The position numbers and the translations under genes are program-made. Under the pieces are notes generated by a model, which did not search any database, was not told the origin of the DNA, and saw only the letters and a program-made list of their open reading frames with translations. Of a stretch of 64,000 bases of DNA, positions 28,203-39,568 are shown piece after piece (the first letter of the stretch is position 1; the number at the start of each line of letters is the position of its first letter). The stretch is taken from assembly GCA_009829735.1 (NCBI GenBank), contig CM020618.1:2416882-2480881 (forward strand), written 5' to 3'. This stretch comes from Pyropia yezoensis (Eukaryota; Rhodophyta; Bangiophyceae; Bangiales; Bangiaceae).

Positions 28203-30237
28203 TCCGACTCCCTGGACGAGCGTATGGAAGGCACGGCTCGCGTTGTAGCATCCGTCGGGACTTCCGGCGGGAGCTCCGCGGTTGCCCCGGGGGATGGGAT
28301 GCCTGCGCCACCCGACTCTGGGTTGGCGGCGGGCTCTCCCCCGGAGGTAGGCCCCATCACTCCACGGGAGGCCCTGGGGAGGTGGTACTACCCACCCTGG
28401 CCCCTGTACGAGGAGGGCTTGAAGATTATCCGCTGCGGCAGGCTTCGCCCAGAGATGGATCGCGTCTGGGGGCCCCTACGAGAGAAGTTCCCCCGTAGGG
28501 TAGGATTACCTCCCGACTTCAACACGGACCAGCTTGCCTCCCTTGACGACGAAGAGGTCGAAGACGTGCAGCGGTTCAAGAACTCGTTGACCCGCGGGGG
28601 TACCACCGAGGGCCCCGGCGACGTGCCGACCTTCACGTGGGACGCGGTGGCAACTTGCCCCCCCATTCCTCAGTACCTCCGATCCGCACATCCATCACTT
28701 CGACGTGCGGATGGAGAAGGACACCCGACGAGGTCCCTACTTGGTGACCTCGGCTCAACTTGAGTTTGTGCAGCAATCGCCGGCGAACAAGGAGTTACTT
28801 TACCTCAAGAAGCCCGAGTGGTGGCCTCAAGTTGAGGTCCTCTACGGGTTCCCCGCGCTACTACCGCGGTTGGTTGACCACTTCGGCTCCGTCGTGATGA
28901 CGGCTAGCCCAGACCACATAGTGTTTGCCATGTTGGCAACACTCTGGCTCCTCGAGGTCATGTCGATCTGGGTGGCATGCGTCCAGAAGCGTGGAATGTT
29001 CTGGCGCCTCCCACCCCGCCTGATCCAAGGATTGGGGCAGCTCACCCCTCGGCAAGTTGCTGAGGGGTGCTCGTCGGGTCAACTCACTCTACTCGAGAAG
29101 ATGTTGAAGCTTCACTAGCTCATCGAGTGGGAGATCATCGAGCACAAGTTGCGCCGACCTTCCCGTGGGCCCAAAGACGGCGGCTCACTCCGTCAGTTCT
29201 TCTGCGTCGGCCGTGAACTTCACGACGGCCGCGTGGTACTCAAGGAGGGGTTGGGCACCGGGGACTACCCGTATGCCCCAGGGGTGGAGCGCCACACTGC
29301 GACGCCCCCGGAGAAGAACCTTGTGGTTGCAGTCACCGACCCTGAGGAGCTTCGGGCGCAAGGTGCCGGGGCGGCCTCAACTAGAGGTCGCGGCTACCCT
29401 CAGGCTCAGCCAAGTCGGCGAGCCCCTCCTCTTCCTCCTGTTCCGTTCCAGCCGCACGGGGACATCCCGATCGGCATCGCGGTTGAGTCACCCACGCCTG
29501 TGTCCCCCAACTTGGGGGCTACTCTATTTACAGTCTACCCCAAGTTGGTGTTGCCGTCCGCGCCATTGACTTCTGAGATGCTTATCACCACGTTGGTGCG
29601 CACAATTTCGTGGATGGCCGCGTCGGCAGCGACTCTCCAGACCTTGGAGCTCCCTCAACTTGAGGAGCGCGTTCGCACTGTCCTCTCGACTGCAAGTTGC
29701 AAGTCGGTTGCGGAGCTTATTATGGCCGAGTTGGCTCGCATCGGCTCCATCATGCCCTCGTCAGCCCCACTTGGGCGCGTCAAGCGTCGGGCGAGTCGTG
29801 CCTACTCTCCTCCTCGTCGTCGTCGCCGCCACTCGCGGCGCTCTCCCTTCGTGTAGGATGAAGAGTTGTCGTACTCCAAGTCGGAGTCATCCACCCCGTC
29901 CGAGACCGAGTCTGTCCGTCGTCTGCTCCGCCAACGTGCGCGCAAGACGAAGCAGGCAAGTGGCCGCGCTCGTCGTCGCACTCGTGATCGTGAGGCTCAT
30001 GATGACTCCGACTTTGAGGCGCCTGCTCCACCGACTAGTGGTGACCGTTACCTGCGTGGGTCTCGCCGCTCGCCTCTGCGTGATAGCGAAGGTCGTGGTG
30101 GTGGGGAGTCTAGCATGCGTGCCTAGCTGGCAGCTGCTCTTGTTGTGAGAGTGTGAGGGTTAGGGCTGTAGTTAAAAGTCCCTTCGCGTACCACTTCGAC
30201 TTGAAGCTTTCTCTGGGCCTGTCCTCTTGGCCTTCTC

Positions 30238-33200
30238 TCACGGTGAGAACGAGCAATCAGGGTCGATGTCGTACCGGGCGCAGTAAGCCCGGACCATCCC
30301 AGCGAGGCGGTCCTCCACGTACTCCCATGTATCATCTTTGGCGCGGTAGCCAAACCAGCGCATCCTCAACATGAGGCGGTTAGTATCCTCATCCCACCCG
30401 TGGTCGACGAACATGTCGAACACGTACTCCTGCGGACCATGGTTGGCCGCAGGCAGGTACGGCAGACGCCACGCCTTGTGCGCACGCGCCCAAGTCGGGT
30501 CGTCTGGAGGAGGTGGTGCAACGCTCACGACGTCCTGTCCGCTAACGGTACGGATCCCATCGTCACTTTCGATGGTGAACCGTCGCCCATCCGCACTGAG
30601 TTGGCTTCGTCCCTTCGTTTGGAGCGCCAGCTTTACCCCAGTTGGGGTAGGCGAATGAGCTAGTACCCAGCCACCCTGCTTGGGGATGTGCTTAGCGTTA
30701 CGTAACTTCTTGTCGATAGTACGCTTGTAGTGCTTTTGCGCTTTGTCCATCTCAGCCTTTACTTTAGGGATGAGCTGCTCAAGCCTAGCAGCGAACTCCA
30801 CCTTACTCTCAGTAGGAGTATGTGTCCCGCCACCAGCCTCCCTCTTGGGAGCGATCGCTGCACCGCAAGAGAGCGCACACGGCGCGGAGGCACAAAAGCG
30901 AGGGGTACTTCCCCCATAGAAGAGTGAACCGGCGAATAGTAGGCAGTAGTCAAAGTAGAGATACATTGGTCCCACATTTCCACGTGCTCACTCACATAGT
31001 GGCGCAGCTGCCGAACAATTGTCTTGTTGAAGCGCTCCACCTGCCCATTAGTTTGTGGGTGGTAGGGGGTGGCATAGTTTGCCCGAACCCCCAACATGCC
31101 CAGCACTCCCAGAAAAACAGGACGGACGCGAATAGCAGTCCGTTGTCCGATAGCGTACTATCTGGGATACCATACGCGGCAACCCGGTGATTTAGGAAGG
31201 CTGACACGACCGACATGGCCGTGATCTCTGCCAGTGGGATCGCTCGCGTAAGTTTCGTGAAGCGATCGCTGATGACCAGGAGGTACTGGTTGCCCTCCTC
31301 GACCACTGGCAGGGGCCCGAGGATGTCCATTGCCAAAGCGGCAAATGGATCCTTAGCCAGGAACAGCAGCATGGCCGTAGAGGGCCGCCGCTCCATCAGG
31401 CGGTTCTGCGCAAAACTTGTGCAAGCAGCCACCCAGCTGTAGATGTCCACCACCATCGAGGGCCAGTAGTACCGTGTCCTCAGGGTCTGGTAAACGTTAC
31501 TAGACCCCAGATGTCCACCTGTGGGAGCATTCTGCTCCCGCTCAAGGATAATATTTTTGAGGGATGCGGGGACAACAAGTTTTTCAGTCCCCTGGATTGC
31601 CCCCCTCCTCATGAGGAGGCCATCGTCTCTCACGAAGAACCGTTTGTTCGCCGCTGCGTCAAGCGCCTCCCTCTGCGACTTGCAGAAGGGATCATCGGCC
31701 TGGGCCTTCACGACTGCGTCCACAGACAGGGGCAAGTAGTTCTTGTTCCCTGGCGCCTCGGGGTCCAACGCTTGACCCGTGCGCGTGACCACCCCCACGA
31801 TGGGGATGTCCTCATCGATTGGGTTAGTGTCTGGCTCTTCGGTAGGTACCCGAGAGAGACCGTCGGCCGAGGCATGTTGCCGGCCGGGGCGGTACTCAAT
31901 GTCAAAGTTGAAGGGCGCCAGCCGCACCCGCCACCTGTTAAGGCGGGTGTGGGTGCAATCCGTCTTGAAACTGAACTCCAACGCGCGGTGGTCACAACAA
32001 ATGAAGAACTTCTGACCCTCCAGGTAGTGACGAAGTGACGTCACCGCCCACACCACTGCGAGTCCCTCCAACTCGGTGACTCCATATTTTCGCTCGGCCG
32101 AGTTCAGCCCCTTGCTGAAGTATCCCACCGGCAAGTAGTCCTTGTCCGGCTGTTGCTGGAGTAGCACACAACCAAGTTGGTCGTAGCTAGCATCCACGTC
32201 GAGGACATAGTGGCCTCCCAACCTGGGGATAGCCAATATGAGAGGGTTCAGCAACTGGTCCCGAAGGTTCTCAAAGGACGCCTGCTCCACCCGACTTGGA
32301 GGTGGCAGATTCTTTGGAAGCGTCGAGCTGACTAGCTCGTTCAGCGGCTTCGCCACCTCGGCGCAGCCCTTTGTGAAACGTCGGTACACGTTACACCTCC
32401 CGAGGAAGCTCCTCATCTGGGTTTGTGTCCTGGGGTACTGGGCCTTAGCGATAGCCTCCAGGTTCTTCTCATTGACACTGAGGCGATCCGGACGGACAAC
32501 ATGTCCCAAGTACTCCACCTCTTGAGTGAAGAGGTGGCGCTTGCTTGCCTTCAGCGACACACCGGCGTCAGCAAGTAGCGTGAACACCTGACCAAGATGG
32601 TCAACGTGTTCTTCCAGCCTTCGGGAGAACACGATGATATCGTCGAGGCACACAAGACAGATCTGCCACCGTACTCTGGCCAGGATCATGTCCATGGCGC
32701 GCTGCCAAGTTGCCGGCGCGTTGCACAGCCCAAACGGCAACCGCTTGCACTCGTAGGTACCACAGTGACAGGTAAAGGTAGTTTTATGCCTGTCCTCCGG
32801 GGCAATGGGAATTTGCCAGTACCCCGCGTTACAGTTTAGAGTGGAGAACACGTTTGCCTCCCCCAGTGAGTCCAGACAGTCATCCATCGTAGGAAGAGGA
32901 TAACTATCCTTCACCGTGCTCTCGTTGAACTTACGGTAGTCAATACAGAACCGTGGCGTCCCATCCGGCTTGGGGACGATAACGACTGGGCTCACTCACT
33001 CGGCTTTGCTGGCCTCAGTCACGTCTAGGGCCTCCATACGAGCCACTTGCTCTTTGACGAGGGCCCTTGAACGGGGCCCTTCCCTATACGGTTGTGAATT
33101 TATAGGGGCTACACCGGGCTTCAACTCGATCCGGTGCTCTGTGGCCTCCATGAGACCCAATTGGCCATCCCACAACTTGTGATATTGGTCCAAGAGGCGT

Positions 33201-34080
33201 TCAACTTGAACCCGCAACTTGGGCGGAACATTCTCCATATCCACATGGGGTCGAGGAGGGGCTGCCAAATTGGCATTGTCCTTCTCCTCCGCGGGCTTCT
33301 TGCCGCCGGTCACTCCCAAGTTGAGGATGACCGCTATCACCGAGCCCTGGTACTCTTCTATATAGCCGAACTTGGCTCCCGACTTGAAACACTTGGGTGA
33401 AGAGCCCAGGTTCATCACCTGGACCTTCCACGGGACCCCGGCTTTGGAGTCCATCGTGCCAAGGGCAACACGCACTTGGTGCTTACGAGCCAGACGGGGG
33501 TTAGGGTGCACCAACCCGTTCCCCGTGTAATCAGTTACCACGTCAACGTGTGCCACCGAGGTGGGAGGCAGCGCGACCTTACCGGCCAGACGCAAGGTAG
33601 CAGTAAACCCTTCTCTCACAGAACAAACAGGCTTCGACTCTGATACTGTCACAGGAGCCACAGACTTCCCCTTACCAAGAATGGGGATTGTTTCCCCATT
33701 CATCAACTTAACGCAGTACTCAGGGCCACAAATCAAAGGCACCTGAGTTACCACATACGGGGTGCCCAGAAGCAGGGACACCGACATGTTCCCAACCACA
33801 CCATAGGTCACGTTGACCTCATGGGACCCCAGCCTAGTTGGCAGGGTCACAGCACCAACAATGGGCAGTATCCCACCATTGATGTCGATGATATAGTTGG
33901 CCCTGGACCTCCAACGTTAGAGTTCCACTTTCTTGGGTATCAGCGACTTGCGAATCAAAGAAGCGCCTGAGCCAGTATCCAGTACGATACGGGCGCAAAA
34001 CGCACGCCCTGGGGCTAGTTGCACCCGGCCAGCCACCTGGAAGCTCTCTCCGGTCAGCACAGCGATGACCCAGCGTGGGT
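30238..34080 (-). pseudogene. pol: Element B Pol, decayed (PR-RT-RNaseH-IN-chromodomain)
   Basis: Read right to left: protease LDTGSGASLI (about 33975-33945) with a TAA at 33917-33919; linker; TGA at about 32996-32998 just before the reverse transcriptase; RT (32995 downwards) with CLDD in place of YLDD; RNase H with VLDVDASYD; integrase in which the second Cys of the zinc-finger CxxC pair is changed (ACTSFA). The frame shifts near 31100, in the DDE region, where NGQVERFN continues in another frame. It shifts again near 30850, before the chromodomain part (30975-30238, WFGYRAKDDTWEYV). Gypsy order and chromodomain are clear, but the protein is inactive. Confidence 0.88.
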
Positions 34081-34121
34081 CAATGTTCTAAGGCAGTCCT
34101 ACCCGAGCTGGCCGGACCCCT

Positions 34122-36197
34122 TTAGGCCGGCCCAGTATGCGACAGGGTTGTTTTGTCCTCTGGACCCACGTGGCCGAGGCTGCCGCTGTGAGCTTCGGAC
34201 GACCAGCTCCAGCGGTTAGTCGTATCCCACCGACTTGGCGTCAGAGTCAGAAGGCGAAGAGGAGGACGACGAGTCCGAGGACGACAAGTCTGCCTCTTCC
34301 GCCGAGGGTGTGGCCACATCCACCACCGGCCGCGCACTCCCCTCGAAGCGCGAGCGTACTTCGCTCGTTGCCGTCTTCTTGCTTGCATTCTTAACAATTG
34401 TTGAATGCGTCTACTCCACATAGGGCAGTCGTACGCCCAGTGTCCATCAGCGTTGCAGTTCCAACACCAATTCTCCGTTCCCGGGAGGGTCTCCCCGACT
34501 TGGGAGCTCGAGAGGCTGCCTTGGGAAGTTCTCACGGCGGCTACCACCGTATCCTTACGGATCCGGCGGGCCTCCCGTCCTTCTTTGGCTTTGCGAGCCT
34601 CTTCTCTCTCCTTGACCAACTAGGCCTGCCGTTCCTGGCGTTGCTCATCTCGCAGCTTGCCGTAAGCCTCCCCTCTGCGGTCGGCGAACCTGGCCAACTC
34701 GGCCAGCGTCGCCTGGGAGGTATTATGCTCCCGGGCCTCCATACGGACCGACCAATGGAGATCTTTCAGAAAGCGACTCTTCACCACAGCTCGTGGGTGA
34801 AGAAAGCCACAGAGATTGTTAAACTTACGGACTCAGTCCGCGAAGGACAACTCGTCCTCATTATGCTCCTGATGCGCCTGCGTATACTCCTCGACTTGAG
34901 AAGCCAGCGCGGCTTCATCAACCATAGCCCTCAACAACCAGTTGATGAGCTCTAGGTAGGACGTCACCTCACCAGCTCCTCCATTTGTGGAACTAGGCAT
35001 GACGGACATAATTTCCGTCCGTACGTCGCCCTTAGTGAACTCCTGTAGCATGTAGAAAGCCATGCCTTCACTCATGGCATTGTCATCACAGGCTTTTGTA
35101 AAACGACGTAGGAACTCGAAGACACGGAGGGGGGGAGTTCCATCCATCTCCGCTATGTGCCCGAAAGAGTGAGTTACGCTCTTCTTGGCACGGCCCATCA
35201 CTCGGGACTGAACAGGGCCACACGCCACTGACTTGTTCTTCAGGGCGTATGCCTCACAGTCAAAGATACCCTGGTAGACTGGGTTGGCTACCAGGGTCTT
35301 GGGCGGCACCTCACGTTGAGGAAGCAGCAGCTGGGGCAAAGGGGTGAACTGACCCGTCTCTGCCGTCAGCACCGGCGGGCTGGGTGTAACCCCCGGTATC
35401 TCTACAGGAGACGCCCCTGTGTTCGGCGTTCGACCTGCTGACGTCCCCGTGGCTCCCAAGATGGGAGTCACAGGGGTTGGTCCCTGTTCGGGACGCCCCG
35501 ATACAGGCGTAGGGTGTTGTGTTCCCTGCGCCTGCGGGCTCGAGAGCCCCACTCCTGTCTGGACATCGAGACCATGTGGCAAACTGGCCACAATCTGATT
35601 TAATATGGTATTCGTCATCGTGACCACCAGTTCAGGCAAAGCCTGCCGCGACACATCGGTCGCCTCCCGACGGACAGTTTCCGCCAGAAGAGGATTCTCG
35701 ACTCCAGTTGAGTCTCGGTCAGCCTCCGGGAGTCCACCTGAGGGTAAACCACGATCCTCAGGGGTCTCAACCGGGGGCGAGGGCGCGAGCCCATCACCGA
35801 CCAACGGAGGTCCGCCGTCCTCCGAAAGCCTAGTTGGCGATGGCTCCATGCCAAAGTTGGCTCCAACCCGAGTGGATCCCGCGGGGACAATCCTCGCACC
35901 TCGGGACGTTCCCGTTGAGTGTACCACCCGGTGGCCGGACTTCGGCCCACCATCATCGGGGGTGTCACCCGAATGAACTCCCGCCTGAGTCGGGGTGGCA
36001 AGTTGCCCGCCCGTACTCCCAGTCCTGCTGGCTTGAGAGACCTCTAGTCCCTCTGCGACCCCAGGTACACCTACCCGTGTCTCACCAGAATTCAAACGCA
36101 CTGGAGTACGTGCGTCACCCGTGTGTACTCCCCGGACGACGGGGGGTCCGATCCAGCCATGTTGGCTAACGATCCGCACGACACAGTCCCAGACCAC
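34122..36197 (-). pseudogene. gag: Element B Gag, decayed
   Basis: Minus-strand frame from near 36197 (GTG; the true ATG is uncertain) with a disordered Pro/Gly/Thr-rich N-terminus. A Gag-like core (about 35330-34830) contains VFEFLRRFTKAC and is closed by TGA at 34833. The frame then continues to a TAG near 34622 and on to a CX2CX4HX4C zinc knuckle (CWNCNADGHWAYDC, about 34470). Both interruptions are single in-frame stops. Confidence 0.8.
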
Positions 36198-36259
36198 CGT
36201 TCCTCTGAGACAGAGGGCCCCCTACACCCGGGTGCACCCGGAGGTCAAGTTTACCTCTG

Positions 36260-36277
36260 TCCCCTGCTGCTCCACCA
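36260..36277 (-). other. Primer-binding site of element B
   Basis: On the minus strand TGGTGGAGCAGCAGGGGA begins two bases inside the 5' LTR, identical to the site of element A. Confidence 0.75.
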
Positions 36278-36279
36278 AA

Positions 36280-36717
36280 TGTGGCAAAAACCGCTCGTGC
36301 ACCCAGCACCCAAGTTGGGGTGGTGCACAAGGGCTGCCTCCCGTGTCGGGGGAGCCGGAAGAAGTGCAAGTCGCGCTCACGCTGTCTTTGTTGTGGGGCA
36401 ATCCCCGCACTAGCAAACAAGAAGATGGTGTGTGGGCCAACAGTTTCTTGGTCGGGACGTGGAAGCGAGGCCAAGCCCCGCCGTCCCTCCCCTTATCCCC
36501 CCAGAGTCCTCTCAGAATCTCGCCACTCAGAATCTCCCACCTCCGCACCTGCCCACCGGGCCACACGAACATTCAAGACGATAAATTGCAGAAAACCCTC
36601 AAATCCAGGTTTGATTTATTCGGGACCAAATGCACAGGGAGGAACGGGTCAGACCAGGTGTCCCCCGTCCCAGTATGGCGCGCTCTGCCCCCCCTGCGTG
36701 GGTACAGTTCTGCCACA
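36280..36717 (-). repeat. 5' LTR of element B (438 bp)
   Basis: TGTGGCA...TGCCACA. Relative to 11656-12124 it lacks about 32 bp near position 36620 and carries many substitutions. Confidence 0.9.
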
Positions 36718-36733
36718 GATGTCCGAGGAATAA
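36281..36733 (+). CDS. LTR-embedded Cys-rich open frame, Zn2Cys6-like (copy 4)
   Basis: Open through the whole 438-bp LTR and 16 bp beyond, in spite of the indel. All six cluster cysteines are kept, with a basic loop (CRGSRKKC). It lies in antisense direction to gag-pol, as in the other copies. Coding status unproven. Confidence 0.38.
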   Translation: MAKTARAPSTQVGVVHKGCLPCRGSRKKCKSRSRCLCCGAIPALANKKMVCGPTVSWSGRGSEAKPRRPSPYPPRVLSESRHSESPTSAPAHRATRTFKTINCRKPSNPGLIYSGPNAQGGTGQTRCPPSQYGALCPPCVGTVLPQMSEE

Positions 36734-38010
36734 GGAAGGTCAAAGGGAGACAGGTCCTCGTCCACGAGCGCCGCCATGGTCCTGTCCCGGGTCTCGAACC
36801 GTACCTGGACATAGGAAGTACGGTCCTTTCGGGTGGAAGACGCCTGACCCAAACGCGTACTGAGCCCCGGGGCCCCGACCACCCGGTCACTAAGAACCAT
36901 GAGTGCCTCGAGGACCCGTGTCGCTCCCTCGTCCACGCCACTGGGACCCTTGCAGATATTTGGAGTCCCGACACGGTCTATCCAGGTACGAAGGAGACGA
37001 AGAAGAAGGCACATCATGCCGGAACCACGGGCCCGCTCCAGGCTGTAAAGGGCACAGTTCATGCCCCACTCAGCCAGGAACACGAAGTAGGCAAAGGGAT
37101 CCGAGCTACGAAAGAGGTCCCCGAAGTACCATTGGACCAGCGGCAGCTCCACCAGGGCCCCAAAGGGAACCTCGACATGACCGAACCAGTGGGGTACCCG
37201 GAGGTAGTGGAGCCCACGAAGGGCAGCCGGGCAACTTGGGAACTCTTGCTGGTGCCACCCGACGAGGATCTCGTTCTTGTCCCGATGGAGCCGACTGATC
37301 ACCAGGTCCCCATGGGACGGCTTGAAGGAAGTGGGGTCTAAGTAGGACGAAGGAAGCACGATGTATTCGGGACCCGGGGCCGCAGGCAAGGTCTTCTTAG
37401 TAGCCTCGTCACGGATGCCCTTGAACCGCTCCGCATACCCGACCTCTCCCGCGTGCCGTACCACCGTGACGGACTGGGATCGATCGGCCTTGACAGGGAT
37501 CCGAGCTTGGGGCATGGCAGCCATCTGTTTCCGGAACGCGTTCCCGGGACAGGACCCGTGCACTACCCGAAGGAACTTTTGAGCCATGGCACCCGTGAAC
37601 CAACCGCAGGCCTCCTCTCGGCGCCACGCGTTGGCCGTCTCGGGACCAAAGTCTTCGGGTACCGTGCCATGGACCGCCACGTACGCTTGACCCGCACCAC
37701 GTTCCTCTTGGTCCATGTTGTCCCCGCCTTGCCCCGCAACCGGTACACCTTGACCGCCGGGAGCCCCTTGACCCGCTGCAACTTGACCGATGGGACCGCC
37801 TTGGGCCCCAGGTACCGCCATGAACACCGGCACGTTGGGACCAGCAGGAACCGCCGAGCCCTCGCCAGCTGACGCGCTCGTCGCACCGCGGCCGGGCTCC
37901 ATGGGGACGGGGTAACGGGACACGGTAAGGGCAAGTGCGGGACCAGGTGGAACGGATGCGTGAGTACGTGAGGAAAGGGAACGGGTTGAGAGAGAGATCG
38001 AGGTGCCCAT
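36718..38010 (-). pseudogene. Antisense-type ORF of a third gypsy family (aORF-C), 3'-truncated by element B
   Basis: ATG 38008-38010 on the minus strand (a second at about 37902) opens 431 codons that run straight into the LTR of element B at 36717; the true C-terminus is missing. Residues include APGPEYIVLPSSYL, PHWFGHVEVPFGA, WYFGDL and a hydrophobic FAYFVFLAEWG segment. These align in order and spacing with GPYLVTSAQLEF, PEWWPQVEVPYGF and DHFGSV of aORF-B'. The N-terminus is Gly/Pro/Ala-rich. I infer it is the antisense ORF of another gypsy element whose gag-pol is not in the window. It lies 90 bp from an LTR-like repeat at 38100, as expected for an antisense ORF next to a 3' LTR. Confidence 0.6.
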
Positions 38011-38099
38011 GGGGAAGCGTTGCGGGGAACTTGGTGCGTCGGGGTCTCGGTCGCGGGAAAGAGGGAGACCGTGAGGGTCCTCTTATCCCTGGACCCCCC

Positions 38100-38743
38100 T
38101 GTGGCGTTCTGAGCCCCTCGGACCGTTGGAACACGGGAGACTGACTTGGGACCCGGCTGGCAGCGTTACGTGGAACCACGCGCTGGCCGAGGATCCCTGC
38201 ATCGGTGGCCCGGGGCAGTGGCGACACGCCCGGTGCCCTGATTGGTCACCCGGAGCGGTGGACTTGCCGGGTTGGGGCATACTGACCTTCGGGTTATTTG
38301 TTTGATTTTTCGCATTTGTTTTCCTTGCGTGATTTCGTGTCTTTCCCCTTTTTCCCACTGGGTTTTTTTGGGGGATTGACATTTGTGTGTGGGGGGATTT
38401 CGCTTGCTTTTTGTGTGTTGGCCCGGTGAGCGGCCGGTGCCTTGCTGGCACTTGGCCCGCTGGGGGCGCCCTCTGGGGGCCTCGCTCTGGGCCCATGGAG
38501 GGGCCAGGGGGGGAGGTTCTTGAGGGGTGCTCCGGGGTTCTCCCCGGGGCCATCTTGTAAAATCAACAGTACTTTGGGTTCCTTCTCCCTCGGGCTTTTG
38601 TCCTGTTTACCTTTGCCTCGTATCGTGGCGGGCGAGTGGATCAGCAAGGGCTCTTACCTGTTCCTTCCTGGGCTTCGGATTGTGGTCTCTGTGTGTGTGG
38701 TTATGGTTCCTGGGTCCGGGAATCTGGGTCCCATTACGCTACA
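38100..38743 (+). repeat. LTR-like repeat C1 (644 bp)
   Basis: Starts TGTGGCGTT and ends TTACGCTACA, an imperfect terminal inverted repeat. The same sequence recurs in direct orientation at 39122-41973, interrupted by an insertion. Position next to aORF-C suggests it is the LTR of element C. I found no convincing PBS or target duplication. Confidence 0.6.
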
Positions 38744-39121
38744 CCCCCCTCCAACCGATACCGAGGCTGCGCCCATGTGCCGCTGGCCCCCGTCCGCGTT
38801 CTTACGCCACCTCACCCACCCAAGGGGCCGAGCGCCACATGGGGACGGCGAGGGGAGGAGGAATGCAGGTGGGCGGCCGGCGCGGGCTGCGCCACCCCCC
38901 CCTAGTTACCCTGTGCATGGCCCTCACCTCTCCCGTACCGCCCTGGTCAGTCTGCCCTAGACCTCCTGCCTCGAGACACTTGTCGGAAGGACCCTGCTTG
39001 CAGACTCTGGCCCCACGTCCCGTCTGTTGTGACCCTGGTGTAACCCTGTAGGACACTTTCCAGTCCCTCTCCCCGGTTTCCCTGTTGGCCGGCGGGACGT
39101 TCGGCCCTAGTGAGGGGCCCA
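38744..39121. other. 378-bp spacer between the two C-type LTR-like repeats
   Basis: No gene seen. Begins with a pyrimidine run (a polypurine tract if read on the minus strand). Could be the inside of a very short (TRIM-like) element or leftover flanking DNA. Confidence 0.35.
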
Positions 39122-39568
39122 TGTGGCGTTGTGGCCCTTGGGTACCGTTGGGAACCGGGAGGCTGACTTGGGACCCGGCTGGCAGCGTTACGTGGAACCA
39201 CGCGCTGGCTTGGGACCCCGGCAGGGATCCCTGCATCGGTGGCTCGGGGCAGTGGCGACACTCCCGGTGCCCTGATTGGTCTCCCCGGAGAGGTGGACTT
39301 GCCCGGCTGGGAGGCAGGAATTGCACAAAACAGCTTCCTCCGAAATTCTGGGGAAAGCTAGCTTAGGAAACTGCAAGGGGGGGGGGGGGTGCGCAGGGCG
39401 GGGGGAGGGGGGGTGGGGGGGGGGGCCTGGGGGGGACTGTCTGCGCGCCGCTTGTGCCGATGAGATTCAGGCCATTTCTAGCATGATTTCACCCGTGCTG
39501 GCACAATGCGGCATCGCAGAGATTAGCGTGCAGTCTCTTGAGGAGCACTCTCGTGTTTGATGCGGCGT

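Larger units (their letters stand above)
12450..30126 (+). pseudogene. Antisense ORF of element B (aORF-B), split by element A and decayed
   Basis: The ATG at 12450 is followed by seven codons, then element A (12471-28197). Reading resumes in the same frame at 28203 once the insertion and one TSD copy are ignored. Its product is closely similar to the intact 647-residue aORF of B' along its whole length: an acidic N-terminus, a central globular part with a PEWWPQVEV motif (nt 28810-28840), and an Arg/Ser-rich C-terminus. Defects: the insertion, a frameshift between about 28660 and 28700, and in-frame TAG codons at 29116-29118 and 29854-29856. It ends at TAG 30124-30126, about 110 bp from the convergent end of pol. 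Function unknown; no known domain is recognised. Confidence 0.75.
11656..36717 (-). mobile_element. Element B: decayed Ty3/gypsy retrotransposon, outer member of the nest
   Basis: Bounded by related LTRs at 11656-12124 and 36280-36717, both starting TGTGGCA and ending TGCCACA. Gag-pol runs on the minus strand from the right (5') LTR. A primer-binding site (36260-36277) and a polypurine tract (12125-12137) lie at the expected places. On the plus strand, an antisense ORF starts at 12450 and converges on the end of pol. The element is broken by insertion of element A at 12471 and by multiple stops and frameshifts. The LTRs differ at many positions, including a roughly 32-bp indel (469 versus 438 bp). 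The 5-bp flanks do not match (gcgaa versus gatgt), so this may be an old insertion with an altered flank or a recombinant of two copies. Confidence 0.8.

Noticed and set aside
15170-29856. Reassignment of TAG to a sense codon
   Set aside because: TAG is also the natural end of the antisense ORFs of B and B', and TGA and TAA interruptions occur too; read-through is kept only as a weak possibility.
38300-39050. Frames of 90-170 codons in both C-type repeats
   Set aside because: They lie in LTR-like repeats, begin and end without relation to conserved features, and have no domain.
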